Assembly: GCA_948567375.1 (NCBI GenBank)
Contig: OX419757.1
Span: forward strand, 66,905,836-66,969,835
Direction: 5' to 3'
DNA: 64,000 bases
From: Lunularia cruciata
Lineage: Eukaryota > Streptophyta > Marchantiopsida > Lunulariales > Lunulariaceae
Shown here piece after piece: positions 56,808-64,000 of the stretch. Both the position numbers and the translations under genes were made by a program. Below the pieces are notes generated by a model. The model did not search any database and was not told the DNA's origin. It saw only the letters and a program-made list of their open reading frames with translations. Position 1 is the first letter of the stretch, and every line of letters begins with the position of its first letter.

Positions 56808-59800
56808 AGGTCAGCATCACAAGATTCAGTTGATACAGTTCATTTGGATAATATGTTGAGAGACGCCGAATCTTATTAGTGTACTTGCGACCTTAGAGTT
56901 TGGAACTTAACGTCAGAAATATCTCTTCTCATCACTTAACGTTCGTAGGACGTAGTTCAGAACTTTTCAGATTGAAAGTATGCTTTCTCTCGGTGGCTAT
57001 GCGCTGCAGTCTTTCAGCATTCAACCAGAGAAATCTGATTGGTGCGAGAAGAGAACAATTCAAAATGATAGACATCGGCTTAGATTGGCTCATCATACTC
57101 GTTAAATGGCTACCGATTCCAACCTGAAAAGCAGATTCCACTTGGTTCAATTAAATACGCATTATAAACTAACAATCACAAGCATGCAGAGGTCCCCAAA
57201 ATGTCGAGCTACTGTCTTTCAAATGATGTCCTCGATACCATTCCAGAAGCTCGATCCGACGAAGCTTTACTGGTGAAATGTCAATCAAAAACTGTGGCAG
57301 AGAAAACACATCCACCATAGCGTAGTTACTGTCCTACTGGTCTATCAGACTGGCACCTCGCTCATTGACGGGTAAACTAAGAAGCAGCGAGCTAACTTAA
57401 AGTCCTCGTGAAGATCTCCTCACAAGATTTGGCAGACCAGCCCACATAATGGTACTCTCGGCGCCCACTCATTCATGTCATAGTCTTGGGAATCACCCAC
57501 CAAATTCGCCATGGACCTGTGGGCAGGAGGCAAGAAAGAGTTGTCTCAAATTATGAACAAGGAATCTGATGCTGTCACACAGTAATGGGTCTATGACGGA
57601 GTCACATGCTCCTAGAAGCCAACGGGGTAGCTGGTTAAGGTTAACGACCGACCCTCCCGATCATGGTTAGCGTATAGTTCCTCCCAATCCAGGGTCGAGT
57701 TAATAGCTTGCCAGAGAATGGCAAAATACGGTAATTACTTTCTATGCATGTCAGGTGCTCGCTCTAACCTTCTAAGTAAAGGTTGAAACTAAACTTACTT
57801 CATGTTCCTCATCATGATGTCGTGGAAGTTTATTCGATACCTGGCCTGACCGGGTTTAGGTTAAACCACGGTGACTGTTTGTGTCGGACTGCGTAGCAGA
57901 ATCTATGCAGTTTCTCCGCTTACTGGCGACTGGTGATCACCGACTAGTCACCAGCATTCACCCGTCGCCAACAGATAAGGCAATGGCCGGCGAAAATAAT
58001 TGACATATTCGAGGTACCCGTTTCCTGAATTACCCTCGTTTAAATGTTTGTATGGCAATTATCATTTTACTCTCACTAACAAAACACGGGAGCATGAAAA
58101 GTATCAAAATTATTTTAGTGTGTTGTAATGATTTTGTGGTTTTAGAATAAAGGGATTGATTCAATTTCAACCCAATGTATGCCACAAGCTATGGATGCGT
58201 TTTGAGCATGTTGAATTTTTATATCATTATTAAAAAAAGACATATTTATGTTCTTTTTTTCAAGGCATCGACCATATGATAGCAATAAAATAGGAAAATC
58301 ATCAAACCATACCATGATAAAATTCCCAAGTGTAATATAGGATTAAAATAATTGGATGTGAACACTTCACTCCAAGAGTTGATTTAAGAAAATAAAAAAA
58401 CCACCATAGTACATATGTACCACGCTAAAGTAAATAATATGGAACATTTCTATCATAAAATTTACATCATATCACATATACATATATCATACATATCACA
58501 TCATTTGCAACATCAAAAATAGTTTGCTAGGATAATGGAGTGATAGTTTTGGCAGTCATCATGTTATCAATATTTGCACAAGGACTACTTAGTGACAGGT
58601 AGATGGGATATTAGGTTGACTGATCACACCATTGAACTACTATTTGTACTATCAGAAGCTCATTAGTGCTGGATTCTTGGCTGCTCCAATGGTATACTTC
58701 AAGGTATAACTCTAGAGAGTTCACTTGTTCTATGTTGAGCCTTTGAGCTCTTGGCTATGGTGGATAGAGATCTGAAATCGTCACCTTGATCTGCTTAGCT
58801 AGAGTAGGTATGGTTTGATGATATGATCATGGCTTATTGGTAGTGCATATTGAGTGTTCAGATTTTACACCTGATTCAAGTGTTGATTGGCAGCTTATAT
58901 AGAAGAAGTGATTAGGAAATCAAGTGCAAGAACTATGGGTGTTGGTGGTATCTCCAAGCTTGGTGTGACTGGTGGTACTTTTGATTGTTGTTATTTGATT
59001 TTAATTCAATAGAATGGATTGTGCATGAAGGCGCTATTGAGTTTGCTATAGATCTACTAGTTGGGCAAACAGTGTGCAAAAGTGCTACCCAAATTTCCCA
59101 ACATTGAAATTGATTTGAGGAGTGGATGTCTAAATTTGTTGATTAAAGAGGTTGATTTGATAGTGAGGGGTGATTCTAGATCCCTAATTGGTGATTGGAG
59201 CTCATGAGTTTGGGCTATGACTAAAATTGAGGTTAGACTGGAGACCCCATCCTCCTACATTAGGAATTTGGAAGTCCCTAATTACCAAGGAAACTTCAAT
59301 AGAGGCTTTGAGGCATAGGAGTATGGGTTAGAGAGGTTACAAAGGCCTAAAAGTGCAAACAAGTTAGCTTGCTTGCATGAGACTAATATGTTTAGAAAAA
59401 AATTTGGTAGTCTCTAGGCAAATCAGCCCACCTCTCAATAGTGTGCATAATAAGGGTTTGAATCTTGGATCTCTAGTTGCTAGATTGGTACCTTAGCCAA
59501 TTTTTCTATCTCCACTTGTTGTGGCTTCAAAGAAAGGCCTCATTTGGCTAAATTTTGGATTTTGGATCTCTAGTTCCTAGACTAGTGCTTTTTGGTCCAC
59601 CCTCACTTGTTGTTCTATAAACTAGTGAACTCATATCTATAATCTATGTAGCTTTGGCTAAGAGAGGTCAATTGATCTCATCCGTGACCTTGATAGTGTA
59701 GGAGTAGAAAGGTTCTCTTATTATATCATATACCAAATAATGACAAAGTTAGTCTAATTGGATTTGTTAGATGGAGGGTTACCATTTAGATTTCTTGTAA

Positions 59801-60240
59801 TTGGATCACTTTCATTTTCTGCTTCCTATTTGTGCAATGTGTTTGTGTGAGTTGCCTTGATATTTGGAGCATTTGTGCTCTAGTGTGCTCTTGGTAGTGA
59901 AATTGGAATGATGGAAAATCAAACTATCTATATTTCTCTTCGGTGAGACAAGAAGTGATGGCCTATACTATGAGAGTGCATGTTATGCTTTTAGGTTATA
60001 GATCACACTTCTCATAGTATAATTTTCATGTTTAGAGGTACTTAGGTAGCATTTGTGGGTGATGTTTGGTTGTTTGTGGCATTTGGTTGTGGTTCATGAT
60101 AGTGGCACTTAATGGTTATGGCTACAATTTGAGGTACATTGTCATCGGATCTTCCAGGGATTCTAGAGTGGATTTTGCTACACTAAATAGTGGGTTTATG
60201 CAAAGTGGCACTTGATATCAACCCATCTCTTAGGCCCCAA
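56808..60240. other. intergenic DNA turning AT-rich after about 58,020, no gene supported
   Basis: 56,808-58,020 is of mixed composition and host-like, with a small palindromic stretch at 57,929-57,953 (CTGGTGA...TCACCAG). After about 58,020 the DNA is AT-rich and resembles the repeat block. I recognise no element between 58,020 and 60,240. Confidence 0.45.
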
Positions 60241-62210
60241 TGAGAGAGGAGATTGATTCTGATCTAGAGTTTGATATGGGAGTTGATCCAATTGAGAATG
60301 CACATTGTGTGTCCATACCATTATTGCGAGACATGGATGAGATTTATGGGGCCTTCAATGACCCCATGCATTACTTTGATATAGTTGGATGATTAAGTTG
60401 GATTGAGTTGGATGATTTCATCTAAGAGTTTTATAGTTTGTGTGACTTGTAGCAAATACAAAACTCAACTTTTTTCACACCCTTCATGGCATGGAAGGGG
60501 TTGTTCCAACCCTTGGAGATTCCATCTATGGATGATTACCATGAGTTTAAGATAGCACACTTGGAGAAGATTAAGCTATGGAGACAATATTGATCTTTGA
60601 ACTACATCTCTATAAATTCAAGATTGATTTCTAGAGGTAGACAAGTAATACCGACAAGTTCTAGCTTTATTAGTGTTGGCATATGTAGTAGAGTTTCACT
60701 AGTTAGAGATAATACTACATCAAATAGAGGTACCATTGCAAGAGGTGGTGTAGTACCAAGGTTCAACTCCATGGTGGATTTCTTCTGATGCTTGAGGCAA
60801 AACTACCATGGAGTATGAATTGACAAGTTGAAAAGCTTACAAGAATTCCAATCAAAGGCTAGAGAGAGCATATGCAAGGTATGCACTTGCATAAGATGGT
60901 TGATCAGTTTCACTCAAGGAATTATGGATCCATAGGCTATCCAATTCTAGTATGGGATATTGGATAAGGAGTTGGGACATACTACAATACTATAGGTTAC
61001 CTCATCAACTTTGGCAATGGTCTTTGGTTTGATAGAGCATATTGAGCAACATGGTAAAGGAGAGAGTGGTGACATTTGGATTTGGTATGGAGATCTCATC
61101 CCCATCTGTTACTTCTTCTATAGTGCACCACACCTTATTAGCTATCAAAGGCAAAGTGGACAACACTACTCTTATGGAGCGAGTAGAAGACCTAGAGCAT
61201 CTTAACCCTTATCCTCATTTTTTGGCCAATAATAGCTAATGAGTGGTGGTGTTTCTAGTTGGACTTGTGGTGGACCTCACCATAAGAGAGAGTGCATCCA
61301 AGAGCACCTCAGCCAACCTAGAGGCAATGTGACCATTGCCATAAACACTAGTGATCAATGTTTTGACTTACACTTGGAGTTACAGAATGGTTGGGTTGTT
61401 ATGGCAAGAGGTAGAGGAGCCATGAGTCATGGAAGATGAGGTGGTAGAGTTGGAGGTAGAAGACCCCACTTGTTAGGGGCACTATACATGTTCTTACTTT
61501 TGATATAGTCATAACTACTCAAATTGACCAATTGAAGCAAAGATTGGCTAGCATGGCTATAGGTCAAAAGGAGATTAGATTCAAGGGTTGAAGCTTCCTC
61601 TTGTTATATTGGTGATAAAGATGTCCTTGACTTTGTGTGTGTATCAACAAAAGTACATCCATCTACCGTAATGATTAGAAGTGCTACTAACCTAGAGGAG
61701 CATCAATGAAGTTGGACCCATAGGAAGGAGAGGCTAGTAAACATGTTAGACTTCCCTAATCTTTCACAATTTTTGAATCACTACAAATAACATCTATGGC
61801 TCATAGACAACCTATTTCAAGTGTGGTAGGTGGAGATGGAGTGCAGAATGGACCAAATACTAGTCAACCACCTATTTCTACTTAGTCTACCACAATGTTG
61901 GAGGCATCTCAATTGATTATGCACTCCTTTTTGTTCTTAGACACCAACAAGTTTACATTAGAAGTTGACCTAGCTCCATTTTTTTGGTTAGTTATCACAG
62001 TTTGTGAGAATAGAGATGAGGTGATTCTTATTTCTAGCACGGAGGTGGTTGATGGTGGAGCTAACTTGGTTGAGGAACATGGGATCCATTCTACTACCAA
62101 TAGTTTGTGGCATGTAGCAACTGCTAGATTGGAAGAGTTACCTACTAGACTTACATTTGAGCAAGTTAGGTTTAAACTTTGGGTTGTCCTATTGGATAAT
62201 TAGATTGAGA
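60241..62210 (+). pseudogene. unassigned gag-like coding remnant with one zinc-knuckle-like block
   Basis: Coding-like pieces on the + strand are MREEIDSDLEFDMGVDPIEN (60,261 on); FFTPFMAWKGLF with PLEIPSMDDYHEFKIAHLEK (about 60,470-60,590); VTFGFGMEISSPS with HHTLLAIKGKVDNTTLMERV (61,042-61,205); a Cys/His block CGGPHHKREC (61,239-61,320); an Arg/Gly-rich stretch; and a longer open piece at 61,895-62,203. The Cys/His block next to an RG-rich stretch is gag-like, but no protease or polymerase follows. It is broken. The family is unknown. Confidence 0.4.
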
Positions 62211-62257
62211 TTTTTAGTTTGGTTAGACCTTCAAGGAAGGTCTATACACCATAGAGG

Positions 62258-62841
62258 TGAATACCAATAGCTAGACATATGATCTAAAGGTGAAATTTAG
62301 TGCGGTAACATCTAGAAGGATGTTATACATGATGAAGTAAATAGATTAGAAATAGGTATCATCAAAAGTGTACTTCTTCTAATAGTGAAAAAACCAAAAT
62401 ATGCTTGAAATCTTTAGAGGTAATTTTGAGGGCCTAAACGGATGAATTAGGCCTAAAAAATGTGTCATTCCCCCCAACCAAAAGAGAAGAGTTTTTCCTT
62501 CTCACCCCCTATTTGTCTTATCAAGAGCTTTCCAATGATACCTCACCCATACATTATGGAGATTCCTACAAGAATATTCCTTAAATATTCCCTTTGGTCA
62601 ACATTGGTTTGACCAACCAGATAGGACCAGATCTAACATGTCACCCATGCATGCATCTAATCTGAGGGTGGAGATCAATGCATGTCACAAATCCAGGTAT
62701 CTGATCCAAGGGTTATACTTTCATTGAGTGTCTCGGCTTTGCTATATAATAAAGCCAAGGTGCTCCTTTAGTGCATCAGAGTTTGAGTGTGAAACTTGTG
62801 TTTTCTCTTCTGTGTTTCTCCACTATCCTTGGAACATTACA
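62258..62841 (+). mobile_element. C4: solo LTR of family C with perfect target duplication
   Basis: TGAATACCAATAGC to GGAACATTACA, flanked by AGAGG on both sides (62,253-62,257 and 62,842-62,846). The perfect 5-base duplication fixes both LTR ends for the whole family. It contains the conserved TATA-like TATATAATAAAG near 62,743. It sits at the end of the gag-like remnant. Confidence 0.92.
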
Positions 62842-62908
62842 AGAGGTTAGAATTGGACTTTGGTGTATAGCTCCTTATGTTGGGGATAGCTATAATTCTT
62901 GGTCTTGG

Positions 62909-64000
62909 TGTAAAAGTTTGACAGTAGAAATAGTAGAATGGAAGATCATAAGAAGAAGTCACATTGAAATTCTCAATTGAGGGAAACTTAGAATGCCTAG
63001 TATGAGCTTGCACTTTGGTATTTATAGTGAATCAATACACGGATCTTAAAAAGCTTCCAAGGAAACTTCCTTCTAAAATTTGCTTACATTTGCTTCCTTC
63101 TACAAGGCATACAAGCTAAGCTAGCCATTAATTTGGTGTGCAAGTTACCTAATCCTTGGAAGATACTTAGAAGCTTCCACCAAGAAGCTTCCTAGATGCT
63201 TATAAAATATTATTAAAATTCTTAGCTATATTTGGCTCATTTTCCTAACTCATTAGCCTTTGCTAACTTATCTACTAACTTTATATTATTACATATTCTT
63301 CCATTGCTAGTTGGTGATGTCCTTGTCGCCCTAGAATCTTTGAACTCTTGTATGACTGTTTGTGAATTTTAGAGATGAGAAAGAGGCTCCAATGGGGCAT
63401 TAAAAAGAGAATACACTTTGCAGAGGACCTTATATTGCACGTTGAATATCATGATGTGCAAGTATATAATCAACTTTGTATTTCTCATTATCATAATAAG
63501 GATTGGAGGAGGAGGAGGTTAGACATGAGTAGAAAAGGAAGATGAATTAGAAAAGCATTGTTTTAACTTTTAAACATGGAAAATATGATGGATCTATGAA
63601 TGACTAGGAAGAGGAAGTTGGTAGGTAATAAGAGAAATGATCTAATTAATCTCAAAGTAATAGACCTATCCAATTGGGAGCAAGTTTACAAACTTGGGTA
63701 TCAAAGCAAGAGAGGACAGTTACTAAAAGAAAGCATGACCTTATCATCTAGTTGTAAAGTGAGATTGTAACAATGCTTATCAACATATTTCTTTTGCTTA
63801 TTTTGAGCAATAAGAAGATTAGGGCTTTGCTTGGTGTAGGGATTTAGGTAACTTGGACAAGAAGGAAGAAGTATGAGGAACATGAGATGGCAAAAGAGCA
63901 ATAAGGGAATATGGAACAAGTGGGTCTTGCAAAAATTAAGGAAGCAAGGAGAGAACCCAATGCTTGCTTGCTTTGAATTATTATAGGAAAACTTGGCAGC
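62909..64000 (-). mobile_element. A4: family A chromovirus, 3' end, runs off the window
   Basis: The 3' LTR (62,909-63,293) starts TGTAAAAG and matches A1's LTR, for example GCCTAG, ATGAGCTTG and AAGCTTCCTAGATGCTTATA. The same interior as A1 follows to the right (TTGCTAGTTGGTGATGTCC; on the minus strand YNLTLQLDDKVMLSF at 63,701-63,919, the pre-chromodomain region). The rest lies beyond 64,000. Broken. Confidence 0.85.

Noticed and set aside
1-64000. tRNA genes, rRNA genes, CRISPR arrays, bacterial-type operons
   Set aside because: None seen. Short regular repeats here are microsatellites or minisatellites without unique spacers, and the gene structure is that of a eukaryote.

Overview
The window reads as nuclear DNA of a land plant. 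The evidence is a spliced chalcone-isomerase-fold gene of the plastid fatty-acid-binding (FAP) type, plant-style Ty3/gypsy elements (chromodomain-bearing chromoviruses, and a chromodomain-less group with an Athila-like primer site), long (CT)n/(GA)n microsatellites, and low gene density. A seed-free plant is my guess; nothing here fixes the species.

Layout. Two stretches of mixed-composition, low-copy DNA (about 1-2,045 and 48,050-58,000) enclose a repeat block of about 46 kb, and a second repeat block begins near 58,000. The only confident host gene is a four-exon FAP2-like gene (50,017-52,549, + strand, 308 aa). A possible 3' end of another gene lies at 3-113.

Repeat block. Five families recur. 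Family A is a chromovirus with a roughly 355-490 bp LTR: a two-LTR copy at 4,129-9,041, an inverted pair of pieces at 39,846-41,480, and a copy running off the right edge from 62,909. Family B is a chromodomain-less Ty3/gypsy element with a roughly 690 bp LTR and an extra zinc-knuckle ORF upstream of gag: 12,337-20,703, 27,522-34,752, 34,749-37,601, plus a solo LTR at 13,722-14,413. Family C is another chromovirus with a roughly 585-755 bp LTR: solo LTRs at 19,271-20,026 and 62,258-62,841, and partial elements at 24,729-26,290 and 37,642-39,209. All are broken fossils. Families D and E are two protein-coding repeat families that I cannot assign. Each occurs twice, and both times as a convergent D/E pair (E at 2,640-3,915 facing D at 9,960-11,990; D at 43,330-45,690 facing E at 46,448-47,840).

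Order of events. The first D/E locus is split by family A element A1, which has near-matching 5-base target duplications. Family B element B1 landed next to it and was later hit by two further retroelements that survive as solo LTRs. B2 and B3 are joined head to head at a 4-base microhomology, giving a large inverted repeat. The convergent D/E pair is the best candidate for something undescribed: it may be a two-gene mobile element, but neither product shows a catalytic domain I can name.
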